This document shows positions 37,647 to 46,176 of a stretch of 64,000 nt of DNA, one piece after another. The notes below the pieces were generated by a model. It did not search any database. It worked only from the letters and a program-made list of their open reading frames with translations, and was not told the origin of the DNA. How positions within the stretch are numbered: the stretch's first letter is position 1; each line of letters starts with the position of its first letter. The translations under genes were made by a program, and so were the position numbers. Location of the stretch: NCBI GenBank assembly GCA_965223585.1, contig CBDCWW010000005.1, positions 1 through 64,000 on the forward strand, read 5' to 3'. This DNA is from CBDCVN01 sp965223585 (GTDB taxonomy: Bacteria; Deinococcota; Deinococci; Deinococcales; Trueperaceae).

Positions 37647-38228
37647 ATGTTTCAAGAACAGGTAAATATAAAACAAGCCCTCGAGCAAGAATTAGACAAA
37701 ATCATAAGAAAAGTCAGTAACATAAATGTTTCTAACGCTCCTTTACTAAAGGGGCATTCTCTGGCACTTGCCTTCAAGGAATTTGTTGAGCTGAGCTTTA
37801 TTATTAGTGCCAAAGCCCACGAGAACAAATTTATCCCTTATGGTGATATGGTGAAGATTTCTGGACTAGCACTAAGATACCTTTCCCAGCAAAAGATATC
37901 TCTAAACGCTATAGCTGCTGCATTTGCTCTTTGGTGTCATGAAAAGAGAATGGCTATTACTGGTTGGAGCTTAGACGATTTAGAGAAAATAGATAGGCGT
38001 GATGTAACAGAAAAAGAGTTGGGTGACCTAATGTATAATTTTAGCCCTAATCAGCAAATGACTTTTCTAGGATTGCAAAATGCATATAATTTCTTCACTG
38101 AGATGATAGTCGACGAGCTATATAACCTTTCAGAGGTTAAGAAAGACTGGCTTGAGCTACTAAATAAAATGCAAGCTAGTGTCATTGAAGTGCCTTTAAA
38201 TGTAAGGCAAGGTGTTATTAAAGCTTAA
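37647..38228 (+). CDS. Hypothetical protein, 193 aa
   Basis: A mostly helical, soluble protein without signal peptide or known motif. It opens MFQEQVNIKQALEQELDKII and contains LSLNAIAAAFALW-like hydrophobic helices near the middle. Codon use matches the core genome (including a CTCGAG at residues 11-12). I do not recognise a family. It lies 82 bp before the ion-channel pair on the same strand and may be transcribed with it. Confidence 0.5.
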   Translation: MFQEQVNIKQALEQELDKIIRKVSNINVSNAPLLKGHSLALAFKEFVELSFIISAKAHENKFIPYGDMVKISGLALRYLSQQKISLNAIAAAFALWCHEKRMAITGWSLDDLEKIDRRDVTEKELGDLMYNFSPNQQMTFLGLQNAYNFFTEMIVDELYNLSEVKKDWLELLNKMQASVIEVPLNVRQGVIKA

Positions 38229-38310
38229 GGGATTAGACGAGACTAAATCCACAATTATTTTTGTAAAGGTGCTCAATAATTAAAAAGGAGTTCTATGAGG
38301 CACTAAAACT

Positions 38311-39615
38311 ATGGACAACTATAATTCAAATGAAAACACTAATAATCCTTTAGAAAAAAATTTAGAATCTACCTTTACAATAAAAGAACAACTGTTAAAA
38401 CGTATAGAAGAAATTGATGATCCTATATTGCTTGGTCAACTTACTCATGTTCTTGATGGCGATTATGAAGAAAAAGATGAGTATGAGCAGCTCATAGAAA
38501 ATGTTTTAGCTGAAGAAGAAGAAGAAGTTTTACTTATCAATCAACCACCTCCATTTGAAGATTCACCACTGATAAGGTTTGAAAATTTAATGGCTGGACT
38601 TATGTTTTGGTTTAGCCTTGCTATGCTAGGTCTATTAGGCATAATTATTATGTTTTGGACCTCGAGCGAGGTAAGTGAACTTATTCCTTCTCACACAATA
38701 GAAAAACTAGCAGACACTTTTATCCTGCTTATGTTGGTGCCTGCTTTAGAACTCATTATCATTCTGTTTTTATCTTTTCGCTTTGGTCGTTCTGAAGGCG
38801 TTTACTATGGTGATTTTGTTCTGCGACTAATAACTATACCACTGCCCCCTTTACGTATGATGATGCCTCGTTTTACTGCTTCTGAGTGGTTATGGTTGCC
38901 TTCTATGGGTTGGAGCAAGAAAAATCATGCCTTATTTAGTAAGTTAAGGCATGATTTTAGCACGCCTATGATTATTATTGCTTTGCTAATTATTCCCCTT
39001 GTGCTTATTGACTTCAGATTTCAAGAACAGGTACAAGCTTTTATCCCTAATATAAAGCTATATTTAGAAATGGGGCAAGCTTTTATTTGGGTGGCCTTTG
39101 CTTTTGAATTTATGCTGATGATCTCTGTTACAGACGAAAAAATTCCTTATTGCGCCCAAAATTGGATGGATTTAATCATTATTCTCTTGCCTTTAGTATA
39201 TTTTTTACGTACCCTAAGGGTTTTTAGGGCTTTCCAAGGGGTAGCTAGAATTCAACAGCTAGGCAGACTTTATCGCTTGCGTAGCACAATGACTAAAATG
39301 CGTCAAGCGCTAGTGCTAGCTGAGGCTATCAAACGACTCATGCACCCTAACCCTGAATCACAACTTAAGGGTTTACAAAAAAAATTACGCCGTCACCGTA
39401 GAGATCACAAGCTTATTGAAGAAGAAGTTATTAAAGCAGTTGAGCGCTTAAAGAAAAAACATGCTAGAGACGGTGAAAAACAAGCTAGACGAGAATTCCA
39501 AGCAGCTGTAAAAAAAGAACAACAACAAGCAAAAGAAAGAGCCTTAAAGGAGCAAATTCAATTAATCGCAAGAAAAAGAGCTAAGCGTAAAACCAAGGAA
39601 TTAAGTGATGATTAA
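38311..39615 (+). CDS. Membrane protein with voltage-sensor-like segments, first gene of a K+ channel pair
   Basis: The 434-residue protein has a very acidic cytoplasmic N-terminus (1-90, with an EEKDEYEQLIENVLAEEEEE stretch) and about five membrane helices (about 97-117, 135-155, 212-230, 250-270 and 288-310). The last two resemble S3-S4 of a voltage sensor, with regularly spaced arginines in LRTLRVFRAFQGVARI. No pore loop or TVGYG filter is present. A long basic coiled coil (about 345-434, rich in KK/RR/QQ) ends it. The next gene, a true K+ channel, overlaps by 11 bp. I infer an accessory or heteromeric subunit; no described family comes to mind. Confidence 0.6.
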   Translation: MDNYNSNENTNNPLEKNLESTFTIKEQLLKRIEEIDDPILLGQLTHVLDGDYEEKDEYEQLIENVLAEEEEEVLLINQPPPFEDSPLIRFENLMAGLMFWFSLAMLGLLGIIIMFWTSSEVSELIPSHTIEKLADTFILLMLVPALELIIILFLSFRFGRSEGVYYGDFVLRLITIPLPPLRMMMPRFTASEWLWLPSMGWSKKNHALFSKLRHDFSTPMIIIALLIIPLVLIDFRFQEQVQAFIPNIKLYLEMGQAFIWVAFAFEFMLMISVTDEKIPYCAQNWMDLIIILLPLVYFLRTLRVFRAFQGVARIQQLGRLYRLRSTMTKMRQALVLAEAIKRLMHPNPESQLKGLQKKLRRHRRDHKLIEEEVIKAVERLKKKHARDGEKQARREFQAAVKKEQQQAKERALKEQIQLIARKRAKRKTKELSDD

Positions 39616-40372
39616 AGAAAAAATAGTAAAGAAGCTCGAGCTTTTCATAATCATACTTATTTTACTAAATGTCTTTGTTGTAATTGTTGGTACAGTTGAT
39701 TCATTTTATGAACAATACGAAAGATTTTTTATTGGGCTTGAAGTTATTTCTGTCATTATTTTTACTGTTGAATACATTATAAGATTAATATTTGTTCCTA
39801 AAAACAAAGGACATGCTAACCCATTAATAAGACGCTTGCAGTATATTGTCAGCCCCCTAGCTCTTATTGACCTCTTGGCACTCTTACCTTTTTACTTGCC
39901 TTTCCTCTTATCTGTCGATTTACGTTTTTTAAGAGGGTTGAGGCTATTTCGTTTAGTGCGCATTCTTAAGCTCACTCGCTATTCAAGAGCGATAAAAATC
40001 ATCAAATATATTTTTAAAGAGAAACAGGAGGAACTTATTATTGCTTCCTCATTGGGTTTTATCTTATTACTCTTCTGGTCGTCACTTATGTATTTTTTAG
40101 AGCGCGAAGCTCAACCCGAAGATTTTGCTAGCATTCCCCATGCAATGTGGTGGGGAGTTGCTACTCTAACAACAGTAGGTTATGGTGATATTACACCAAT
40201 AACCCCATTAGGAAAGTTTTGTGGAGCACTTACAACCATTTCTTGTGTGGGTCTTTTTGCTTTACCCGCAGGCATTATTGCTTCAGGGTTTACTGGAGCA
40301 ATTGCTCAAGCTAATAAAGAAGAAGTAGAACAGTTTGTTTGTCCTCACTGTGGAAAGAGTCTTAAACTCTAA
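39605..40372 (+). CDS. Voltage-gated-type potassium channel, six TM segments
   Basis: S1-S6 are recognisable in 255 residues. S4 carries repeated arginines (RFLRGLRLFRLVRILKLTRY, about 102-121), and the pore helix and selectivity filter read MWWGVATLTTVGYGDITP (about 181-198). The conserved S6 Gly/Pro (LFALPAGIIASGF) follows, then a short tail with CPHCGK that could hold half a zinc site. It matches KvAP/Kch-like bacterial channels. The 11-bp overlap with the preceding voltage-sensor-like gene implies coupled expression and perhaps co-assembly. The end overlaps the convergent fabZ stop by 4 bp. Confidence 0.93.
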   Translation: MMIKEKIVKKLELFIIILILLNVFVVIVGTVDSFYEQYERFFIGLEVISVIIFTVEYIIRLIFVPKNKGHANPLIRRLQYIVSPLALIDLLALLPFYLPFLLSVDLRFLRGLRLFRLVRILKLTRYSRAIKIIKYIFKEKQEELIIASSLGFILLLFWSSLMYFLEREAQPEDFASIPHAMWWGVATLTTVGYGDITPITPLGKFCGALTTISCVGLFALPAGIIASGFTGAIAQANKEEVEQFVCPHCGKSLKL

Positions 40373-40797
40373 GCAAAAATGAAAGATAGTTCAGCCTCAG
40401 CAGCAAGCTCTTCACTAACAAACGCTTGTGCTTTTACCTTACAAAGCTTGCGGCGATAAAGTAGGATCTCACCTTTTAAGTGTAACTGGTTACCGGGAAC
40501 AACCTTATGCTTGAATTTAACTTTATCTATCGCTGCTAAATAACCTATCTCACCACCTTTAAGGCCATCTCGTACAGCTAAGCCCACTGCAGCAGCTTGT
40601 GCTAGGGCCTCTATAATCATAACTCCGGGCATAACAGGTTCTTTAGGGAAATGACCTTGGAAAAATGGTTCATTAAAACTAACATTCTTTAAGCACTCAA
40701 AACGATCACCTTCTTGAGAAACAAAAGCATCTACCATTAAAAAGGGATAGCGGTGGGGTAAAATTGCTTTGATATCTATATTTTGCGAATTATCCAT
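40369..40797 (-). CDS. fabZ: 3-hydroxyacyl-[acyl-carrier-protein] dehydratase FabZ
   Basis: FabZ dehydrates 3-hydroxyacyl-ACP in fatty-acid elongation. The catalytic His is in ILPHRYPFLMVD (about 12-23), the catalytic Glu is in PGVMIIEALAQAA (about 57-69), and HFPKEPVMPG precedes it. At 142 residues it is the standard single-hotdog length. It begins at ATG 40797 and is not clustered with lpx or fab genes. Its stop overlaps the convergent K+ channel gene by 4 bp. Confidence 0.95.
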   Translation of the reverse strand: MDNSQNIDIKAILPHRYPFLMVDAFVSQEGDRFECLKNVSFNEPFFQGHFPKEPVMPGVMIIEALAQAAAVGLAVRDGLKGGEIGYLAAIDKVKFKHKVVPGNQLHLKGEILLYRRKLCKVKAQAFVSEELAAEAELSFIFA

Positions 40798-40830
40798 AGT
40801 GCTAGTTTAACTTTTCTAATAGCTAGTGGC

Positions 40831-40935
40831 TAGTAGGGTGCGCTCCCTAAGGTATCATCAAAGTAATGATTATAGAATTAATCCAGAAGGAAGTTGGGAA
40901 CGCACCATCCAACTTATAATTATAATGGTGCGTTT
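40831..40935. repeat. Short inverted-repeat element (MITE-like) next to fabZ
   Basis: GGTGCGCTCCCTAA (from 40837) and TTGGGAACGCACC (40894-40906) form imperfect inverted arms about 45 bp apart, and GGTGCGTTTT repeats at 40927. There is no coding capacity. GCGCACCCTACT inside R1 at about 13926 matches the left arm inverted. Confidence 0.4.
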
Positions 40936-41676
40936 TAAAAGCTAGATCGCTCTTGATGGATTCCAAGGGTATGTATCTTAAAGATTGATAATAATTGTGT
41001 CCAAAACAGGCAAAACCTTAATAAAATAAGACTCAAGATTTTTATGGAGATATTGGCGTCTGGAACGAATTTAATTGCATGTTCTTATAATCTGTGCCCT
41101 TGGAATCCATAATGAGCCAAAACGTTAAGCTTTCACAGAAACCTTGTAAGTATTAGGGGAAGTGCTTATTTTTTTAGGTTAGATGCTTGCTCAAAATGCT
41201 TAAGGTGTATTAATTCAAACTGATACCTTCTTCACTTTTGTTTCCATTTTCAATTTAGGTGTAATTGCTCCTTATCAATAATAATTAAGGTGATGTTTTT
41301 TGTTTCTGGATCTATATATTAGACACTAAGTCCAGTTAAATTTAAAGTATTATACACCAAAAGTGGCAAAATATTGAACTTAATCCCAATATCGTCCTAT
41401 TAAAAAAATTAAAAGTCGCTAATGTCCTTATAATATATTTATGACCCCAAATTAGAGTATATATTTGGTTTATTTCCCAAATTGGCCTATTAAATTTGAC
41501 TTAAAGTCATTTTTGGTGCAATAATCAGTCTGGATTTAGAATTATTTATTTTAGGTATGTGAATGTGGTACGGGAATTTATTGAATATAAAAGTAGTAAA
41601 GTGTATAGGATTAGATCCCAATTTAGGTGTTCAATACTAGTTAGACTATAAATCATTGTGATTTTGTAATTATTTC
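40936..41676. other. AT-rich gene-free interval
   Basis: The interval has stops in all frames. It contains several near-repeats of a CCCAAATT-GG motif (about 41383, 41433, 41477 and 41617). I cannot identify a gene, RNA or origin in it. Confidence 0.4.
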
Positions 41677-42585
41677 ATGAATGATATTACACTTAGTAAA
41701 TTGTGTGTAAAAAAAGATTATCGAGGGATTTATCGTTATCTACAGCGTATGCCCGAAGATATATACGAAGAAGAGGCTGAACGTTTAGCAGAAGAATGCT
41801 CTCTTAAATACTTAATCCCTCTATTCAAACAAAAGTTGCCACCATCGTTTTTAGAACCATTGTTTCAAGCCCTGGTTGTTTATGGTAGGTATGTTCAATT
41901 GCCAGAGCTACTTGAATATTGGTCAAAAGCACGTCACACAAAATGGTCATGGTTTCCTCCTTACCTAGATAAGGATCTTGAAGTTGAACTTAATTATGGA
42001 TATCGCAAATGGTGTCCAGGTTTTGGGAAAAGTAAGTCCAAACATCGTTTAAATACTAGCACCTCAAAAAATTTCCAAGCAATTGATCAACCTGTTCAAA
42101 AAGAACTTATGTCAACAGTACTTGCTGGACTAACAAATGGCTCTGCTTCTGTTTATGTAGGTTTGTTTGTTATTACTAATAATATTACTCTTGATAAGTT
42201 GTTAATGAATCCTAGAGAGCTGCTGTGGCTACCTGCTGCACCTCTTTCAGGAATTCACCCTGACTTAAGTAGAAGTTCTGTAAAACCACTTTCATCAAGA
42301 GACACACTACTCATAACTGATTCGCTAACGTTTACACGTCCAATTATGGGAGATGGTTGGGTACACACACCACTTCAGTCCAGATTGGCAATATGGGAAA
42401 CTTTAAAAGGTTTAACAGGATGTACTTATGGTCATTTTGATATGGTGAAAGAAAGTATTTTACAAACAAAATGGTTTCGAATTTGTGCTGACAGTACATG
42501 GTTCAATGGGAGTGACGATATCGCTCTGTGTGCTGTGCGTTCCAATGGTGAAATAGCTTTGATTGCAATGACTGACTATTATTAA
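41677..42585 (+). CDS. Hypothetical protein, 302 aa, in an AT-rich region
   Basis: An open frame of 302 codons from ATG 41677. The N-terminal ~95 residues are helical and repeat-like (YRYLQRMPEDIYEEEAERLA). A beta-rich C-terminal half contains RDTLLITDSLTFTRPIMGDG and WFRICADSTWFNGSDDIALC. There is no signal peptide or membrane helix. I do not recognise a family. The gene is flanked on both sides by non-coding, repeat-bearing DNA, and its base composition differs slightly from the core genes (no CTCGAG), so it may be an acquired accessory gene. Confidence 0.6.
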   Translation: MNDITLSKLCVKKDYRGIYRYLQRMPEDIYEEEAERLAEECSLKYLIPLFKQKLPPSFLEPLFQALVVYGRYVQLPELLEYWSKARHTKWSWFPPYLDKDLEVELNYGYRKWCPGFGKSKSKHRLNTSTSKNFQAIDQPVQKELMSTVLAGLTNGSASVYVGLFVITNNITLDKLLMNPRELLWLPAAPLSGIHPDLSRSSVKPLSSRDTLLITDSLTFTRPIMGDGWVHTPLQSRLAIWETLKGLTGCTYGHFDMVKESILQTKWFRICADSTWFNGSDDIALCAVRSNGEIALIAMTDYY

Positions 42586-42949
42586 CTTCTGATTCTAACT
42601 GACGCTCCAATCGGACGACCACACAAATGGCTAAATTAAGTGTAGAATGAATTTAGGATGATATATCGAAAAGTGGTCGCCCCTGAGCTTAAAGCCGTTA
42701 GATGTGTTCGTCAGTGCTCAGAGATTTGGTAAGATGGTTTTGTTTGGTTAGCTAGCGGTCAATATTAATACCTGCATGAAACACTAGTCTATCATAGCCA
42801 CAAATGAATCCAGAAATAGTTCTTGCATGGATTCTTAGCATACTGATTTTTAGCATAGCCTGCTTAAAAAGAAGCCAAACGTGCTTCAGCCGTTGGATGG
42901 CTTAGGTCAAATGAAGTTGAAGGTAATTTTTAAGAATTTTGTCTTCGCT
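42586..42949. other. Gene-free interval with an imperfect inverted repeat
   Basis: CGGACGACCAC (about 42613) and GTGGTCGCCCC (about 42675) are inverted relative to each other around about 50 bp. A 33-codon frame near 42804 (MNPEIVLAWILSILIFSIAC...) could encode a membrane peptide but has no ribosome site. Nothing else is recognisable. Confidence 0.4.
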
Positions 42950-43945
42950 TCACTTTGACCAACTATTGACTACTTTAAATTTGGAATGAAGCTTTTTCGT
43001 AAGCTTACTAGCTAAGTCAAGGGCTTTTAAGTCATCTTCAAGTGTTCCAATAGGAGTAGTTTTATGCAAAATTCTGGCTAAGAAGTGCTCGAGTTCTGCA
43101 CGCAAAGGATTATCTTCTTCAATATAAGTATGTATTACTTGCGCTTGATTATTACTGATACTACCACTCAAATTATAAAGGGTTAATTCGGTGTTAGGAG
43201 AGCGAGAAAAGTCTAACTGCAACGTTTGCCCGGACTCAGCTACAACAAGACTACGCTCAGTTTGATGTGCAACACGATTGGCTAAAAAGCGGGCTATGCA
43301 GCCGTTTTCAAAAACTATTTGTGCTAATGCAATATCTTCATAAGGAATTTCTCTAAGCCGTTGCCCTACAACATTAATTTCGCAAATGCTATTAGGAACT
43401 AAACCTAAAACTATATCAATATCATGTATCATTAAATCTAGAATTACACCCACGTCTCTAACACGGTAGCTAGGTACTAGCCTACGAGCTTCTATAAAAT
43501 AGGGTTCTTTTACATAACCTTTGAGCATTTGTACGGCTTTATAAAAACGAGTAATATGTCCTACTTGCAAAATAAGGTCATGCTTTTGGCTCAAATTAAT
43601 AAGCTCTCTAGCATGATTACAATTTGTAGCCACAGGTTTTTCTACCATAACATGTAAATTTGCCTCTAGGCAGCATTTAACAAGAGAAAAATGCAAATTA
43701 GTGGGGGCAACAATACTTACTGCATCAAGCTCAGTATTTCGCAGCATACAATCAATATGACTATAGGTATCTATTGCATAGTTAGTAGCTGCCAAATTTC
43801 TCTGACTTTTCAAAGGATCAACAATAGCAACAAGTTTAGTATAGGGCAAGGTCGCATAAACATTAGCATGACGCTTACCCATTACCCCAAAACCCACTAC
43901 TGCTACCTTAATAGGTGTAGATACTTGTGGACTTTTGCTGGTCAA
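42950..43945 (-). CDS. Gfo/Idh/MocA-family NAD(P)-dependent dehydrogenase
   Basis: The N-terminal Rossmann fold (IKVAVVGFGVMGKRHANVY, about 12-30) and the family lysine motif HVMVEKPVA (about 97-105) are clear. The C-terminal catalytic part contains GVILDLMIHDIDIVLGLV, where the Asp/His pair lies in the usual active-site helix. These enzymes oxidise sugars, sugar nucleotides or related polyols; the substrate cannot be read here, though UDP-N-acetyl sugar dehydrogenases share the DLMIHDID form. It is 15 bp downstream of an unknown 382-aa gene on the same strand. Start ATG 43945. Confidence 0.9.
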   Translation of the reverse strand: MTSKSPQVSTPIKVAVVGFGVMGKRHANVYATLPYTKLVAIVDPLKSQRNLAATNYAIDTYSHIDCMLRNTELDAVSIVAPTNLHFSLVKCCLEANLHVMVEKPVATNCNHARELINLSQKHDLILQVGHITRFYKAVQMLKGYVKEPYFIEARRLVPSYRVRDVGVILDLMIHDIDIVLGLVPNSICEINVVGQRLREIPYEDIALAQIVFENGCIARFLANRVAHQTERSLVVAESGQTLQLDFSRSPNTELTLYNLSGSISNNQAQVIHTYIEEDNPLRAELEHFLARILHKTTPIGTLEDDLKALDLASKLTKKLHSKFKVVNSWSK

Positions 43946-43960
43946 GTGTCTTAATGGTCA

Positions 43961-45109
43961 TTAAACTTCTTTGGCAAAAGGAGCATTATTATAAGTTAAA
44001 CTAAAACGGTGTCGTAGATTAAGCTTGTCCAACAAGTTACTAGCAGCACTTTCAATCTCATCAGGGTTACTAAAAACCAAATACCATCCCGGTCTGCCCA
44101 AAGGGTGACTTCGTTCTGATTCAGGAGGGTCTTCAGGGGGACGTATCAGATCCTCGGGTATAATAGCATCTGATCTACCAAATTGTACAGCAACAGCTGC
44201 TAGTAAATAATAAAAACCTGAGCGAGCACTTACATTTAATAGAGCATCGTCAAAATAAGCTTTTAAGCCTCCCTTAAGGTTTTTTACCACTTGACAATGA
44301 TGTTGTACATCTTCAAGATTAATTTCCGAAAGAGGCTTCATGATGCGTATATAGCCATGTTGTATGGCTTGGAGGTAGTTTTCCATAGCCGCTTGCATAT
44401 TATCAGCCTCAAATAATTTACTTTCTCGAGCATCTAAAAGACCGTTTTCATCAAGCATTTGCAAGATTTCTTCAAAATCTTGTTGCTGTATTTTTTCTAT
44501 GCCAAAAGTATTTGCTAACCTATAGAGTTTTTTACGAAGTAGATCCTCAAGTAGCAAAGATCTAGCCAGCATTAGACGACGCTCGAGAGAATCCTGCTGA
44601 GGGTTAAAAAGTTGAAATGCTATTTCACGGAAAATATCGCCATAGAGGCTAAAATCGAAAATCTCTTCATTAGAAGAGTTGTCATCAAATATAATAAGTT
44701 GCCAATCTCCGCCATTAGTGCGTACACCCCAAGGACTGCTTTCAGGTAGTATGCGACGAGCAGGGGGGCGTTTTAGATTTTGCCCTACTCCCCAAACATC
44801 GATGCAAACCTTTTCACCACTTATATCTAATTGATAGCGTAAGTATCTATCATGAGTTTCTATTTGCCTAAGGCATAGAGGATTCCATATATCCTGTTTT
44901 AATGAATAAAGCAAAGGGAAAAGTGATGCTTTAGCTACAGCAGCTGCGTCAGGTTTAGGCTGTGAAATTAAGTAGCTCTTTATGTTTTTCACCATCACAC
45001 TAAGTTTGAATTCAGGCAAGTTATCGCCTAAAGTAGGGGCCTGCATTGACTCATTAAATTCATTTGATTCAACTGACTCAACTATTGTTTTGGCCTTAGT
45101 GGATTCCAT
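43961..45109 (-). CDS. Uncharacterised protein with a possible HsdR-N-like N-terminal fold, 382 aa
   Basis: Residues ~65-145 read like the N-terminal domain of type I restriction R subunits and related nucleases: an IWNPL helix, strands RYLRYQLD and EKVCIDVWGVG, and WGVRTNGGDWQLIIFDD (126-142), which mirrors the common GVxTNGxxWxLY motif. The expected VEAK catalytic strand is replaced by CIDVWG, so nuclease activity is doubtful. The remaining ~230 residues are helical, with a LERRLMLARSLLLEDLLRKK stretch, and are unknown to me. It precedes the Gfo/Idh/MocA gene by 15 bp. The family claim is weak; that the gene is real is likely. Confidence 0.6.
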   Translation of the reverse strand: MESTKAKTIVESVESNEFNESMQAPTLGDNLPEFKLSVMVKNIKSYLISQPKPDAAAVAKASLFPLLYSLKQDIWNPLCLRQIETHDRYLRYQLDISGEKVCIDVWGVGQNLKRPPARRILPESSPWGVRTNGGDWQLIIFDDNSSNEEIFDFSLYGDIFREIAFQLFNPQQDSLERRLMLARSLLLEDLLRKKLYRLANTFGIEKIQQQDFEEILQMLDENGLLDARESKLFEADNMQAAMENYLQAIQHGYIRIMKPLSEINLEDVQHHCQVVKNLKGGLKAYFDDALLNVSARSGFYYLLAAVAVQFGRSDAIIPEDLIRPPEDPPESERSHPLGRPGWYLVFSNPDEIESAASNLLDKLNLRHRFSLTYNNAPFAKEV

Positions 45110-45424
45110 AGTTTAAAAGCTCCTTTTTGAGAGTTTTCTTAGATAGTTTTTATTTACCATAAGCGTTTCTTTTGTATTAAAAATAGTAGAATAACTAATC
45201 ACATTATAAGGTTCTGAAGTTAAACTAACCTCACAATTATATATACAAGATTAATGAGCAAAACCTTACAGCTATCTTACTTCTAGCCAAAACACCTTTA
45301 AAGTCTGCCTCACAAGATCTTTCTAACAAACTATTAATTCAGGTATATAACAGTTATAATACTCTGACTTTTTGGGAAGTATCTTAACACTAATCAATGT
45401 TAAAGATTAAAGAATAGTTTCTTG

Positions 45425-45596
45425 TTAGTCACCCCATGAATAAATTCAGGGGCTTGTACTTCCAACTCCCGTTGAAGACAACGGGCGGAGCACAATATAA
45501 TGAAAGTATCAAGAGCGTGCAAAGAAAAGATTTGTTTCACAAATCCCTTAAAATTCCTCCCCATAGCTAAAACTAGGGGTATCTTTTTAAGGCAGG
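45425..45596 (-). repeat. IS200/IS605-derived palindromic element (PATE-like), no ORF
   Basis: Near 45433-45452 a hairpin CCCCATGAATAAATTCAGGGG-type stem is followed by CTTGTACTTCCAACTCCCGTT, which pairs with AACGGGCGGAG (45480-45490). The same arrangement occurs at 27612-27690 with different stem bases. At 45571-45589 a second hairpin (CCCCATAGCTAAAACTAGGGG-like) could be the other end, so a ~165-bp non-autonomous element is plausible. It fills much of the gene-free interval 45110-45600. Confidence 0.5.
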
Positions 45597-45600
45597 CAAG

Positions 45601-46176
45601 ATGAACATTTTTAAACCTTGTATAGTTGTGGCTATTACTGGGGGAAGTGGTATTCTTTATTCACTTGACTTACTTAAAGCACTAAAGGATATGTCAATAG
45701 AAACACACCTTATTATAACTAATGGTGCTAAGCAGGTGATCCCTACTGAGCTTGATAAAGGTATCACTGAGCTTGAGGAGCTTGCCAATGTTGTTCATAA
45801 GGATAGTAACTTAGGTGCTAGTATTGCTTCAGGATCCTTCCAAACTCAAGGAATGGTTATAGTCCCTTGTTCGGCTGGAACTTTGGCTAAGGTAGCACAG
45901 GGATTTACTGACAATTTAGTATCACGTGTAGCACATGTACATTTGAAGGAAAGGCGTCCTCTAATACTTATCTTGCGAGAGACTCCTTATGCTAGACCTC
46001 TAATTCAAAATATGCTAGCAGCTAATGATTCTGGTGCTATTATCCTGCCTGCTTCACCAAATTTTTATCATAGGCCTAAGACTATCGATGATTTAATAGC
46101 TACAGTTACTGCAAGAACTTTAGACCTTTTGGGCATTGCCAATACTAAATCTAAGCGCTGGGAAGGTCAATCTTGA
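45601..46176 (+). CDS. ubiX: Flavin prenyltransferase UbiX
   Basis: UbiX prenylates FMN to make the cofactor of UbiD-type decarboxylases. The 191-residue protein shows VAITGGSGILYSLDLLKAL (FMN-binding N-terminus), GSFQTQGMVIVPCSAGTLAK (about 78-97), SRVAHVHLKERRPLILILRETPY (signature region) and PASPNFYHRP near the C-terminus. No ubiD is in the window. The last codons overlap the TTG start of ispD by 4 bp (TTGA). The preceding relic ends a few bases before the ATG at 45601. Confidence 0.95.
   Translation: MNIFKPCIVVAITGGSGILYSLDLLKALKDMSIETHLIITNGAKQVIPTELDKGITELEELANVVHKDSNLGASIASGSFQTQGMVIVPCSAGTLAKVAQGFTDNLVSRVAHVHLKERRPLILILRETPYARPLIQNMLAANDSGAIILPASPNFYHRPKTIDDLIATVTARTLDLLGIANTKSKRWEGQS

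Noticed and set aside
43961..45109. A functional restriction endonuclease or defence island
   Set aside because: The catalytic lysine strand is not visible, and no methyltransferase, specificity subunit or other defence gene is nearby.
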